The notes beneath the pieces are model-generated. The model was not told where the DNA came from. It saw nothing but the letters and a program-made list of their open reading frames with translations, and did no database searches. A stretch of DNA of 10,226 bases, taken from an uncultured Actinomycetes bacterium. GTDB lineage: Bacteria > Actinomycetota > Actinomycetes > Nanopelagicales > Nanopelagicaceae. The DNA is taken from NCBI GenBank assembly GCA_903928395.1, contig CAIYQS010000225.1:1-10226 (forward strand). Reading direction: 5' to 3'. The translations under genes were made by a program, and so were the position numbers. This document shows, piece by piece, positions 1-6,722 of the stretch (its first letter is position 1; the number at the start of each line of letters is the position of its first letter).

Positions 1-582
1 CCATTAACTTGGCTCGATATGTGCGCGGGCCCTGGAGGTAAAGCCTCCGCGCTTTACACAGCTCTCGCTGTAGAAAGAGAATTGGATACCTTCACCGCAA
101 ATGAACCGAGTGAACATCGAGCCCGATTGGTGGCTCAAGTCATCCCAAATCAGAACGTTATTAGTCATCCGGGACAAGAATTAGCTGCCCTGGGACAGAC
201 CTACGATCGAATTTTAATAGACGCCCCTTGTACTGGTTTAGGAGCGCTCCGGCGTCGACCAGAAGCGCGCTGGCGAAGGACTCCCCAAGATCTCAAGGAA
301 TTGGTAAAAGTTCAACGGGAGTTGCTTGAAAGCGGCGTCTCGCTATTAAATCCCGATGGTTTATTAGCATATGTAACGTGTTCTCCTCACATATTGGAGA
401 CCAAAGCACAGGTTCTTGACTTATTGCATCGCAATAAGGATATTGAGCTGCGAGATATTACGCCTTTTTTACCTGAAATGGTTCCTAACCGCGTGCTAAC
501 GACCGATGGCACCCTGCAATTGTGGACTCACCTGGACGACGCTGACTCTATGTTTATGGCACTTTTCGCGCGCCGAAAGTAG
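1..582 (+). CDS. rsmB: 16S rRNA (cytosine-C5)-methyltransferase RsmB, 3' part
   Basis: This is the C-terminal 193 codons of a NOL1/NOP2/Sun-family RNA methyltransferase, which transfers a methyl group from S-adenosylmethionine to C5 of a 16S rRNA cytosine (C967 in E. coli numbering). The reading frame is open from base 1, so the gene begins upstream of the window. The missing part should carry the NusB-like RNA-binding domain. Visible motifs, in order, are the SAM-binding DMCAGPGGK (bases 16-42), DAPCTGLG (motif IV, with the release cysteine) and VTCSPH (motif VI, with the nucleophilic cysteine). The stretch GALRRRPEARWRR after motif IV is typical of actinobacterial RsmB. An in-frame ATG at 19 is not a real start because it lies inside motif I. 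The stop is TAG at 580-582, 17 bases before rpe. The family assignment is secure. RsmB rather than another Sun-family member rests on these motifs and on the rpe neighbour. Confidence 0.93.
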   Translation, partial: PLTWLDMCAGPGGKASALYTALAVERELDTFTANEPSEHRARLVAQVIPNQNVISHPGQELAALGQTYDRILIDAPCTGLGALRRRPEARWRRTPQDLKELVKVQRELLESGVSLLNPDGLLAYVTCSPHILETKAQVLDLLHRNKDIELRDITPFLPEMVPNRVLTTDGTLQLWTHLDDADSMFMALFARRK

Positions 583-587
583 TTGGA

Positions 588-593
588 TAAAAT
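588..593 (+). promoter_or_regulatory. possible -10 box for a leaderless rpe transcript
   Basis: TAAAAT sits 6 bases before the rpe ATG (600), and there is no convincing Shine-Dalgarno in the 17-base gap after rsmB. In actinobacteria a TANNNT box 6-9 bases before a start codon often marks transcription starting at the codon itself. No good -35 hexamer is visible about 17 bases upstream. This could be an internal promoter for the rpe-rib-his genes, or a chance match in an A/T-rich gap. Confidence 0.3.
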
Positions 594-599
594 AATCTC

Positions 600-1256
600 A
601 TGGCTACTCGGATCTGTCCAAGCATTCTCAATGCGGATCATTCCCGGCTCTTCCAAGAAATTGATCAAGTATTGTCGGCTGACCTATTGCATCTTGATGT
701 AATGGATAATCGTTTTGTTCCTAATCAGACTTTTTCACTGAATGAATGCCGGGAAATAATTGGATATTCTAGAATTCCCGTTGACACACATTTAATGATT
801 GCCGATCCCGATGAAAAAGCGGTGCTTTATGCGGAAGCCGGAAGCTCCAGCGTCACGTTTCATTTTGAGGCTAGTTCAAATCCCACGAACACAATTGCTC
901 AACTACACAATTCTGGAGTTCGCGTCGGTTTGGCTGTTAAGCCGAAGACAACTTTTGAGGCCATCGAAAAATTCCTTCCAGACATTGACATGCTCCTTAT
1001 CATGACCGTCGAGCCGGGATTTGGGGGCCAGGCATTTATGGTCGACCAATTGCAGAAAGTAGTTCAGGCTCGCGAAGCAATTTCCAAATTAGTAAACAAA
1101 GCCCCCTGGCTACAAGTAGATGGTGGCATTTCGCTCGATACCATCGCTGCTGCTGCTCATGCCGGTGCCGACACCTTTGTGGCTGGCAGTGCCATATACA
1201 AATCAACGGATCCTAAAGATATGATAAAAAAATTGCGTGAATTGGCTTTGCCATGA
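600..1256 (+). CDS. rpe: ribulose-phosphate 3-epimerase
   Basis: This 218-residue TIM-barrel enzyme interconverts D-ribulose-5-phosphate and D-xylulose-5-phosphate in the pentose phosphate pathway. Family motifs are PSILNAD (7-13), HLDVMDNRFVPN (31-42), DTHLMI (62-67), TVEPGFGGQAF (136-146) and VDGGI (173-177). The expected metal ligands and catalytic residues H31, D33, H64 and D174 are all present. Asn37, where many homologues have Gly, is common in actinobacterial versions. The length is normal for the family. The ATG at 600 is supported by the conserved N-terminus. The product ribulose-5-phosphate is the direct substrate of the RibB half of RibBA downstream, which makes the position in a riboflavin operon sensible. 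The last four bases (ATGA) overlap the start of ribD, suggesting coupled translation. Confidence 0.96.
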   Translation: MATRICPSILNADHSRLFQEIDQVLSADLLHLDVMDNRFVPNQTFSLNECREIIGYSRIPVDTHLMIADPDEKAVLYAEAGSSSVTFHFEASSNPTNTIAQLHNSGVRVGLAVKPKTTFEAIEKFLPDIDMLLIMTVEPGFGGQAFMVDQLQKVVQAREAISKLVNKAPWLQVDGGISLDTIAAAAHAGADTFVAGSAIYKSTDPKDMIKKLRELALP

Positions 1257-2245
1257 GTTACGAAGAGAAACACTTATTGCACGCCATCGAGTTAGCGGAG
1301 CGTGGGCTAGGCCAAACTTTTCCCAACCCGATTGTAGGCGCTGTAATAGTTAACCCCGAAGGTGAAGTTATCGGGGAGGGATTTCACGCCGGGGGAGACC
1401 ACGCAGAAATCGTTGCTATAAAAGATGCCCAGTCCAAGGGCTATGGAGTAACAGGCGCTTCGGTTTACTGCTCGCTAGAACCTTGTAACCATTCTGGGAA
1501 AACCCCGCCTTGTTCAACATCTCTCATCGAAGCCGGAGTAGCGGAAGTTTATTTCGCGCTTTCGGATCCAAATCCCATCGCAGCAGGTGGAGCTAGCGCT
1601 CTGCGGGAAGCAGGCGTACAAGTCGAAGGCGATCTGCTTGTCAATGATGCTGTGTACTCAAATCGAGCCTGGATTACCAAAGTCAGGCTTGGTCGACCCC
1701 GCATCACCGTGAAAATTGCACAAACTCTAGATGGTCGAGTGGCCGCAAGTGACGGTAAATCTAAATGGATCACTAACGATTCTGCTAGAGCACATGCAAA
1801 ACAATTGCGAGAACAGTTTGACGCGATATGTGTGGGCACGGGCACAGCGGTCGCAGACAATCCAACTCTTCGGGGAGCAACCCGGAACCCCAAGCGCTTT
1901 GTAATCGGTAATCGTGACCTTCCTTCACTTGCCCTGAATCAAGAGGAAGGATTTGAGCAGCTCAAAACTCATGATTTCACTCATGTCCTGAAGGTTTTCA
2001 GCGACAAAGGATTCAATTCGGTGCTAATAGAGGGTGGGCCAACCCTGATTTCAGCCGCGCTAAGTTCTGATGTGGTCGATGAGATTCACCTATATCAGGC
2101 CGGTTCAATCCTAGGTTCAGGTAAATCTTCCGTTGATATTCCGGAATTCACCGATTTTTCCCACCAACTACACTATGAGATCACCGCATTATCAATCATA
2201 GAAGGCGATATCTTCGCCATCTACTTTAAGAAGGATGATCAATAG
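1253..2245 (+). CDS. ribD: bifunctional diaminohydroxyphosphoribosylaminopyrimidine deaminase / 5-amino-6-(5-phosphoribosylamino)uracil reductase
   Basis: RibD carries out the second and third steps of riboflavin synthesis: zinc-dependent deamination of the pyrimidine formed by GTP cyclohydrolase II, then NADPH-dependent reduction of the ribose. The N-terminal cytidine-deaminase-fold domain (about 1-143) has the zinc motif H50-A-E52 and the two cysteines C78 and C87 in PCNHSGKTPPC, with Glu52 as proton shuttle. The C-terminal reductase domain (about 148-330) shows TVKIAQTLDGRVA (152-164), WITN and a late EGGPTL motif. At 330 residues it is slightly short for the family; the shortening lies in the middle of the reductase domain, after PTLRG. 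The start ATG overlaps the rpe stop (ATGA), and no Shine-Dalgarno is visible. The TAG stop shares its last G with the GTG start of ribE. Confidence 0.95.
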   Translation: MSYEEKHLLHAIELAERGLGQTFPNPIVGAVIVNPEGEVIGEGFHAGGDHAEIVAIKDAQSKGYGVTGASVYCSLEPCNHSGKTPPCSTSLIEAGVAEVYFALSDPNPIAAGGASALREAGVQVEGDLLVNDAVYSNRAWITKVRLGRPRITVKIAQTLDGRVAASDGKSKWITNDSARAHAKQLREQFDAICVGTGTAVADNPTLRGATRNPKRFVIGNRDLPSLALNQEEGFEQLKTHDFTHVLKVFSDKGFNSVLIEGGPTLISAALSSDVVDEIHLYQAGSILGSGKSSVDIPEFTDFSHQLHYEITALSIIEGDIFAIYFKKDDQ

Positions 2246-2838
2246 TGTTTACCGGACTGATTGAAGCCGTTGGAGAAGTCACGCGCGTGGACCACACCAG
2301 CGATGCGCTGACTCTGACAATCAAGACTCCCTCCGAGTATTCCTCTTTTGTGCATGGAGAATCAATAAGTGTGGATGGCGTCTGCCTCACCGTTATTTCC
2401 TTCACCGAAAACTCCTTTACGGTAGATGTCATGAGAGAGACGCTCTTGGTAACCTCTCTTAAAAGCATTTCTGTGGGCAAGAAAGTAAATGTGGAACGCG
2501 CAGTTGTCGCTGGCGGTCGACTCGGCGGACATTATGTTCAAGGACATGTCGATACCGTAGGAAGACTCGAAAAACGAAAGCCCGGAGAGAAGTGGGAGTA
2601 CTTCACATTTAGCATTCCAAAAGAGTTCACCAAATATATTGTCAAGCGCGGATCAATCTCGATCCAAGGGGTATCACTAACTGTTGTCGAAGTTTCCAAA
2701 CGCCATCTCACGGTTTCACTCATTCCTGAAACCTTGCGGGCAACCACGCTTGCGCTACTTCAACCCGGAGATGAAGTAAATCTCGAGGTTGATATTTTGG
2801 CAAAGTATGTAGAGAAGGCTTTAGGAAGATCCAAGTGA
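2245..2838 (+). CDS. ribE: riboflavin synthase, alpha subunit
   Basis: This 197-residue enzyme dismutates two molecules of 6,7-dimethyl-8-ribityllumazine to riboflavin and the pyrimidine precursor. It has the classic duplicated lumazine-binding barrel: repeat 1 (about 1-97) begins MFTGLIEAVGEV and contains GVCLTV with Cys47; repeat 2 (about 98-190) contains GHYVQGHVD (95-103) and GVSLTV with Ser143. These are the family's conserved Cys and Ser positions. The conserved VMPETL and LIPxTL motifs appear as VMRETL and LIPETL, mild deviations. The start is GTG at 2245, supported by AAGGAT at 2231-2236 and by the exact match of the N-terminus to the family. It overlaps ribD by one base and ribBA by four (GTGA). 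In some nomenclatures this gene is ribC. Confidence 0.95.
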   Translation: MFTGLIEAVGEVTRVDHTSDALTLTIKTPSEYSSFVHGESISVDGVCLTVISFTENSFTVDVMRETLLVTSLKSISVGKKVNVERAVVAGGRLGGHYVQGHVDTVGRLEKRKPGEKWEYFTFSIPKEFTKYIVKRGSISIQGVSLTVVEVSKRHLTVSLIPETLRATTLALLQPGDEVNLEVDILAKYVEKALGRSK

Positions 2839-4025
2839 GTTTAAAAGAGGCAATCGCGGAACTTCAAGCCGGAAAATTTCTTTTGGTTACTGACGATCCT
2901 TCCAGAGAAAATGAGGGTGACTTAATTCTTGCTGCCGAATTTGCAAACGCTGACAACATCGGATTTATGGTTCGCCATACATCTGGAATTATTTGCGTGC
3001 CGCTTACGCCACAGGCAACTGATGCTTTCGACCTTCCGCCAATGGTTCTAAGGAATGAAGATCACAAAGAGACCGCTTTCACAGTTTCAGTAGATAAACG
3101 TCTGGGAAGCACAACGGGAATATCTCCAGCAGAACGGGCAGCAACCATAGTCGCGCTTTCAGATTCTTCAAGCACTTCCGACACCTTTACCCGACCGGGA
3201 CATGTCTTTCCATTACGCGCACATCCACTCGGGCTGGCAGGACGCCAGGGACACACTGAAGCCGCCATTGACCTGATGCGATTAGCAGGACTTCATCCAG
3301 CAGGTGTCCTCAGCGAAATTGTCGGGGATCGCGGTGAAGTTTTAAAAGGGGAGGAGCTCGATAAATTTGCGCTTCTACATGGAATTTATCAAATCTCAAT
3401 TTCCGAAATCATCGCCGAAATGTCAGAACTTCCCGCGATGGATCGTCAGATGCACCCACTAGCTTCCGCGCTGCTTCCGCGCGGGGAACACGATTGGCAG
3501 ATTCATGTGTACCGTGGATCTCAAGGTGAAAGTCATATCGCGATGATTCTTGGCGAGTTGACTGGACCCGTGCTTACGCGAATTCATTCCGAGTGCCGCA
3601 CCGGAGATGTCTTCTCTTCCGCTCGCTGTGACTGCGGGGCCCAATTGCATGAGGCAATGTCTCGGATTGAAGAGACCGGAAATGGATTAGTCGTTTATCT
3701 CGATGGGCATGAGGGTCGGGGAATTGGACTCGTCAACAAGATCAAGGCATACGCGCTTCAAGATAGAGGCTTTGACACCATAGCCGCGAATCTCGAACTC
3801 GGATTGCCTGTAGATTCACGAAAGTGGGAGGATTCAATTGGAATTCTTCGAGATCTAGGGGTGAATCACGTCAGTTTGATGTCTCACAACCCACTTAAGT
3901 CCCAGGCTCTTGTTGATGCTGGCATCGTTACCGAAATTGTGCCTACTAAAACCCATATCACCGCCGAAAACCGAACCTATCTAACGACAAAACGTTCCGA
4001 ACTGGGTCACTCTTTAGAAATTTAG
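2835..4025 (+). CDS. ribBA: bifunctional 3,4-dihydroxy-2-butanone-4-phosphate synthase / GTP cyclohydrolase II
   Basis: The 396-residue fusion makes both building blocks of the lumazine ring. The N-terminal RibB domain (about 1-197) converts ribulose-5-phosphate to dihydroxybutanone phosphate and shows DDPSRENEGD (20-29), RHTSGI (47-52), RPGHVFPLRA (120-129) and GHTEAAIDL (139-147). The C-terminal RibA domain (about 200-396) opens GTP. Its zinc ligands C254, C265 and C267 follow the C-x10-C-x-C spacing. EGRGIGL (293-299), Tyr306 in KAYALQD and the catalytic pair D327/R329 in VDSR are present. Departures from consensus in RibA are D290 where relatives usually have Arg before GHEGRG, the segment WEDSIGIL after R329, and MSHNP (349-353) for LTNNP. 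In RibB, the usual GVxCE is GVLSE. The start is GTG at 2835 with AGGAAG at 2823-2828. A 70-base gap precedes ribH. Confidence 0.95.
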   Translation: MSLKEAIAELQAGKFLLVTDDPSRENEGDLILAAEFANADNIGFMVRHTSGIICVPLTPQATDAFDLPPMVLRNEDHKETAFTVSVDKRLGSTTGISPAERAATIVALSDSSSTSDTFTRPGHVFPLRAHPLGLAGRQGHTEAAIDLMRLAGLHPAGVLSEIVGDRGEVLKGEELDKFALLHGIYQISISEIIAEMSELPAMDRQMHPLASALLPRGEHDWQIHVYRGSQGESHIAMILGELTGPVLTRIHSECRTGDVFSSARCDCGAQLHEAMSRIEETGNGLVVYLDGHEGRGIGLVNKIKAYALQDRGFDTIAANLELGLPVDSRKWEDSIGILRDLGVNHVSLMSHNPLKSQALVDAGIVTEIVPTKTHITAENRTYLTTKRSELGHSLEI

Positions 4026-4085
4026 CTAGAGTGTAAACTCGGCATTTGGACCAGCCAGTTGGCAATTCATTTTAATCTTTTTTTT

Positions 4086-4090
4086 GGGAG
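4086..4090 (+). promoter_or_regulatory. Shine-Dalgarno site fixing the ribH start
   Basis: GGGAG ends five bases before the ATG at 4096. An in-frame TTG at 4084 would place the ribosome-binding site inside the coding region and add four unconserved residues, so the ATG is preferred. The site directly follows a run of eight T (4078-4085). Confidence 0.65.
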
Positions 4091-4095
4091 CATCT

Positions 4096-4590
4096 ATGAG
4101 CGGTGAGGGCACACCATTAAAACTGTTATCCAAGGAACTCGGATCAAGTTCTGCCAAGGGTAGAAAGATCGCCATCGTTGCCGCTAGTTGGCATTCTGAG
4201 ATAGTGGACATCATGATCGACCATGCGACTGCCGAGCTCCAACGGCTCGGATTGGAAAAAGTTGAAGTTTTTCGAGTTCCAGGCTCTTTTGAAATTCCAG
4301 TTATGGCTGCCAACCTGATCGATAAATACGATGGATTGATAACGCTCGGGTTGGTACTTCGGGGTGAAACTGCACATTTTGAGTATGTATGTTCCGGCGT
4401 GACACAGGGAATAACGCAATTAGGGGTGACTAGTAAAAAACCGATCGCCTTTGGAGTATTGATGTGCGAGAAACTTGCTCAAGCTATTGATCGAAACGGT
4501 AGTGATGGTGCATCAGAAGATAAAGGCGTTGAATGTGCCCAAGCAGTAATTGCCACCCTGATTGCCATCGATTCAATTAAGGTTTCCTAG
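4096..4590 (+). CDS. ribH: 6,7-dimethyl-8-ribityllumazine synthase
   Basis: RibH condenses dihydroxybutanone phosphate (from RibBA) with the aminouracil from the RibD branch to give the lumazine used by RibE, usually as a large oligomer. The 164-residue protein shows the family order: [14 protein letters not shown] (25-38, with Trp32 at the ring-stacking position), RVPGSFEIP (60-68), [18 protein letters not shown] (81-98) with the catalytic His94, FGVL (119-122) and a C-terminal DKGVECA helix in place of the common NKGxEAA. The N-terminal tail of about 20 residues is longer than in some homologues and is Ser/Gly/Lys-rich. The 70-base gap before it is the largest gap within the operon. It ends in a T-rich stretch, but I see no strong hairpin and no good promoter. 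The stop shares a base with the hisE start. Confidence 0.95.
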   Translation: MSGEGTPLKLLSKELGSSSAKGRKIAIVAASWHSEIVDIMIDHATAELQRLGLEKVEVFRVPGSFEIPVMAANLIDKYDGLITLGLVLRGETAHFEYVCSGVTQGITQLGVTSKKPIAFGVLMCEKLAQAIDRNGSDGASEDKGVECAQAVIATLIAIDSIKVS

Positions 4591-4853
4591 TGAAGAATTT
4601 TGATCAATTGTGGGACGAGCTCCTACATATCGCGAGTACTCGACCAGAAGGGTCAGGAACAGTCGAATCCCTCGATGCTGGTATTCATGCGATGGGTAAA
4701 AAGATCATTGAGGAGGCGGGAGAGGTCTGGCTCGCTGCCGAACACGAGAGCAATGAAGCAGTCGCGTTAGAAATATCGCAACTAATTTATCGTCTTCAAG
4801 TTTTGATGCTTGCAAGAGGTATTTCACCAGTTGACGTTTATAAAGTTCTTTGA
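4590..4853 (+). CDS. hisE: phosphoribosyl-ATP pyrophosphatase
   Basis: HisE hydrolyses N1-(5-phosphoribosyl)-ATP to phosphoribosyl-AMP and pyrophosphate, the second step of histidine synthesis. The 87-residue all-alpha MazG-like protein has the conserved [18 protein letters not shown] block (37-54), whose acidic residues bind Mg2+, and [19 protein letters not shown] (61-79). Gln64 stands where the general MazG/HisE motif has Asp, but as I recall it the M. tuberculosis HisE also reads EISQLLY here, so this looks like a lineage trait rather than a defect. The start is GTG at 4590, overlapping the ribH TAG by one base, with AAGG at 4579-4582. hisG follows after 19 bases, so the first two enzymes of the pathway are made together. 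No other his genes are in the window. Confidence 0.94.
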   Translation: MKNFDQLWDELLHIASTRPEGSGTVESLDAGIHAMGKKIIEEAGEVWLAAEHESNEAVALEISQLIYRLQVLMLARGISPVDVYKVL

Positions 4854-4872
4854 GAGATAACGGGGATTTCAG

Positions 4873-5718
4873 ATGCTAAAAGTTGCGATTCCAAATAAGG
4901 GCTCCTTATCTGATTCCGCCGTTGCAATGTTGAAAGAGGCCGGCTACCGGCAACGAACCGATCCACGCGATCTAACGCTCATAGATAATGAAAATGAGAT
5001 TGAATTTTATTATCTTCGCCCACGCGACATAGCGCTTTATGTTGCCAGCGGAGAGTTGGAAGTGGGGATCACTGGGAGAGATTTGCTCATCGACAGCGGA
5101 GCGGACGCCGTAGAATTGCTCGCTCTTGATTTTGGCAAAAGTACTTTTCGTTTTGCGGCTCCACTTGGATCGTCCCTAAATGAAGCAGATCTGGCTGGAA
5201 AGCGAGTAGCAACTGCTTATCCTGGATTAGTCGCTAACCACTTTGAGAAATCTGGGATTTCGGTAAAAGTTGTTCGACTGGATGGAGCGGTAGAAAGTTC
5301 CGTTCGGCTTGGAGTGGCGGATGTCATCGCGGATGTGGTCTCCACTGGAGGGACGCTTCGCCAAGCCGGCCTCACGGTATTTGGAGAACCGATTTTGCAG
5401 AGTGAAGCGATCCTCATTGAACGTCCTACTGCAACTCGTTCCGCGGAAGTTGAAACCCTATTGCGTCGACTTCAAGGCGTTGTAATTGCACGTCAATACG
5501 TCTTGGTGGATTATGACGTGCGCTCCGAATTCCTCGATGCCGCATGTGCTCTCACTCCGGGGATCGAATCTCCAACTATTTCTCCATTGCAAAGGAGTGA
5601 CTGGAACGCCGTCCGAGCAATGGTTAAGCGCAGTGACATTAATCAAATTATGGATGATCTTTGGAAAGTCGGAGCGCGAGGAATATTGGTGACAGATATT
5701 CACGCCTGCCGACTTTGA
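4873..5718 (+). CDS. hisG: ATP phosphoribosyltransferase, long form
   Basis: HisG joins ATP and PRPP in the first, committed step of histidine synthesis and is normally feedback-inhibited by histidine. At 281 residues this is the long, self-sufficient form. The catalytic type II periplasmic-binding-like fold (about 1-203) begins MLKVAIPNKGSLS and includes LRPRDIALYV (48-57), GITGRDL (65-71) and the PRPP-binding loop ADVIADVVSTGGTL (149-162). The C-terminal regulatory HisG_C domain (about 204-281) includes SPTISPL (233-239). The sequence closely follows mycobacterial HisG in order and length. The ATG at 4873 has GGGGA at 4862-4866. The gene ends the co-directional block. A 40-base gap separates its stop from the convergent serB stop, with only two very short weak hairpins. 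Confidence 0.95.
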   Translation: MLKVAIPNKGSLSDSAVAMLKEAGYRQRTDPRDLTLIDNENEIEFYYLRPRDIALYVASGELEVGITGRDLLIDSGADAVELLALDFGKSTFRFAAPLGSSLNEADLAGKRVATAYPGLVANHFEKSGISVKVVRLDGAVESSVRLGVADVIADVVSTGGTLRQAGLTVFGEPILQSEAILIERPTATRSAEVETLLRRLQGVVIARQYVLVDYDVRSEFLDAACALTPGIESPTISPLQRSDWNAVRAMVKRSDINQIMDDLWKVGARGILVTDIHACRL

Positions 5719-5758
5719 TATCCTCGAATCCGCATTTGATGCACTGTTGAGTGATTGT

Positions 5759-6400
5759 TTAACTGATTCCCATCAGTCGTAGCACTCCGGTCAAATCCCC
5801 GTCGTCAATCGCGGACAAAGCTGCTGCCTTGACTATCGGCTTCGCATTAAAGGCAACGCTCAAGCCAGAAATCTCCATCATTCCAAGATCGTTAGCGCCG
5901 TCACCAACTGCCACCGTTCGGGAAAGGGGGATAGCTAATAATTCGGAAAGTTCTCGCAAATAGCTCGCCTTGGCTGCTCTGTCAATGACGGGACCTAAAG
6001 TTTTCCCGGTCAAAACATCTTTATCAACTTCGAGTTGGTTTGCTCTGAAGAAGTCGATCTCCAGGCTTACGAGAATCGGACGAATTACATTTTCAAAGCC
6101 ACCTGAAACAACGGCAACTTTATGCCCATGAGCGTGCAGGGTATCAACCATCTCCTGTGCACCTTTCGATAGTGAGATTTCATTTCTCACTTGGTCAAAG
6201 ACGTTGGTCGACAATCCGGCGAGAAGTCCAACCCGTTCCTTGAGAGATTGTGAAAAATCAATTTCACCCCGCATGGTGCGCTCAGTGATTTCTACAACTT
6301 GTTCACCTACCCCCGCATGTTGAGCGAGAAGATCGATAACTTCCTCTCGAATGAGCGTGGAATCCATGTCTAGAATCACTAGACGAGAATCGTCCTTCAT
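5759..6400 (-). CDS. serB: phosphoserine phosphatase, HAD catalytic domain (stand-alone ORF)
   Basis: This HAD-superfamily hydrolase releases phosphate from O-phospho-L-serine, the last step of serine synthesis. All four HAD motifs are present: DMDST with D11 and D13 (motif I), VVSGG at 97-101 (motif II), Lys144 (motif III) and GDGAND at 166-171 (motif IV). The helical cap includes ITERTMRGEIDFSQSL (38-53), a SerB hallmark. The 213 residues correspond to the catalytic half only. In actinobacterial relatives such as M. tuberculosis SerB2 the same chain is preceded by ACT domains. Here an ACT-domain ORF lies directly upstream in another frame and overlaps this ORF by ATGA (6397-6400). No Shine-Dalgarno precedes the ATG, so translation probably depends on the upstream ORF. 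The sequence looks intact and functional. Confidence 0.93.
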   Translation of the reverse strand: MKDDSRLVILDMDSTLIREEVIDLLAQHAGVGEQVVEITERTMRGEIDFSQSLKERVGLLAGLSTNVFDQVRNEISLSKGAQEMVDTLHAHGHKVAVVSGGFENVIRPILVSLEIDFFRANQLEVDKDVLTGKTLGPVIDRAAKASYLRELSELLAIPLSRTVAVGDGANDLGMMEISGLSVAFNAKPIVKAAALSAIDDGDLTGVLRLMGIS

Positions 6401-6672
6401 TTTTCGTCGTTGGCTTCAGAAAAGTCCAACGCGATGTCAATTCCCGAAGTGCTGCCAAATTCATTGATATCTTTGGCTATTGCGCGTGCATGTGCGGGAT
6501 CAAAGGAAATGAGAATTCCGATAATTAGTCGCCCGCGGAGCGCAATTCGTTGCATTTCCATTATGCTCAGGGAAAATGGCGCAAGGACAGCCAGAAGTGA
6601 TTCTTCGACTCCAGGTTTATCAACGGTGGATAGCAATATGAGGCCCGAAATTCTATTTTGTGCTGGAGGCAT
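6397..6672 (-). CDS. ACT-domain protein, detached N-terminal domain of SerB
   Basis: This 91-residue protein resembles the first ACT domain of actinobacterial SerB: ISGLILLSTVDKPGVEESL (8-26) matches the first strand and helix with the Asp-x-Pro-Gly turn, and IALRGRLIIGILIS (42-55) matches the second and third strands. ACT domains bind amino acids, and in SerB they mediate serine sensing and oligomerisation. It ends in a TGA that overlaps the ATG of the HAD ORF. The second ACT domain and linker seen in M. tuberculosis SerB2 are absent. The junction contains five consecutive A (bases 6400-6404 read on the minus strand); one additional A would fuse the two ORFs into a single protein of about 304 residues. 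This may therefore be a true split gene, a site of frameshifting, or a sequencing or assembly error. The ATG at 6672 lacks a Shine-Dalgarno. Confidence 0.8.
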   Translation of the reverse strand: MPPAQNRISGLILLSTVDKPGVEESLLAVLAPFSLSIMEMQRIALRGRLIIGILISFDPAHARAIAKDINEFGSTSGIDIALDFSEANDEK

Positions 6673-6679
6673 GAGGCGA

Positions 6680-6685
6680 AGATTA
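6680..6685 (-). promoter_or_regulatory. possible -10 box for the ACT/serB unit (leaderless)
   Basis: Read on the minus strand, TAATCT lies 7 bases before the ATG at 6672, with no Shine-Dalgarno between them. This fits an actinobacterial leaderless promoter. No clear -35 is seen. It faces the proposed box for the divergent ABC gene within the same 50-base region. Confidence 0.35.
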
Positions 6686-6708
6686 GCCTGTATGGGACGA
6701 GGAGCAGG

Positions 6709-6714
6709 TATCTT
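6709..6714 (+). promoter_or_regulatory. possible -10 box for the ABC ATPase unit (leaderless)
   Basis: TATCTT lies 8 bases before the GTG start at 6723. The only purine-rich stretch (GAGGAG, 6699-6704) is about 18 bases away, too far for a normal Shine-Dalgarno. No good -35 is visible. Confidence 0.35.
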
Positions 6715-6722
6715 TCATCCTT

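Noticed and set aside
19..21. ATG at 19 as the start of a short methyltransferase gene.
   Set aside because: It falls inside SAM motif I (the Met of DMCAGPGGK), and the frame is open to the window edge. The gene simply starts upstream.
4026..4095. Possible terminator, attenuator or promoter in the 70-base ribBA-ribH gap (T-rich tract at 4078-4085, TAATCT at 4073-4078, GCC-AGTT-GGC at 4053-4062).
   Set aside because: The only hairpin has a 3-bp stem and is not next to the T run. The TAATCT box has no -35 at a normal distance, and a transcript starting from it would begin at the Shine-Dalgarno itself. It also does not resemble an FMN riboswitch, which needs well over 100 bases of conserved structure.
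4781..4783. HisE appearing to lack the metal-binding Asp of the ExxD motif (EISQ, Gln64).
   Set aside because: M. tuberculosis HisE, as I remember it, has the same EISQ sequence, so this is the normal actinobacterial form and not an inactivating change.
5719..5758. Bidirectional terminator between convergent hisG and serB (GCAT-TTG-ATGC and CACT-GTTG-AGTG).
   Set aside because: Stems are only 4 bp and are not followed by a solid T run on either strand. They are too weak to call.
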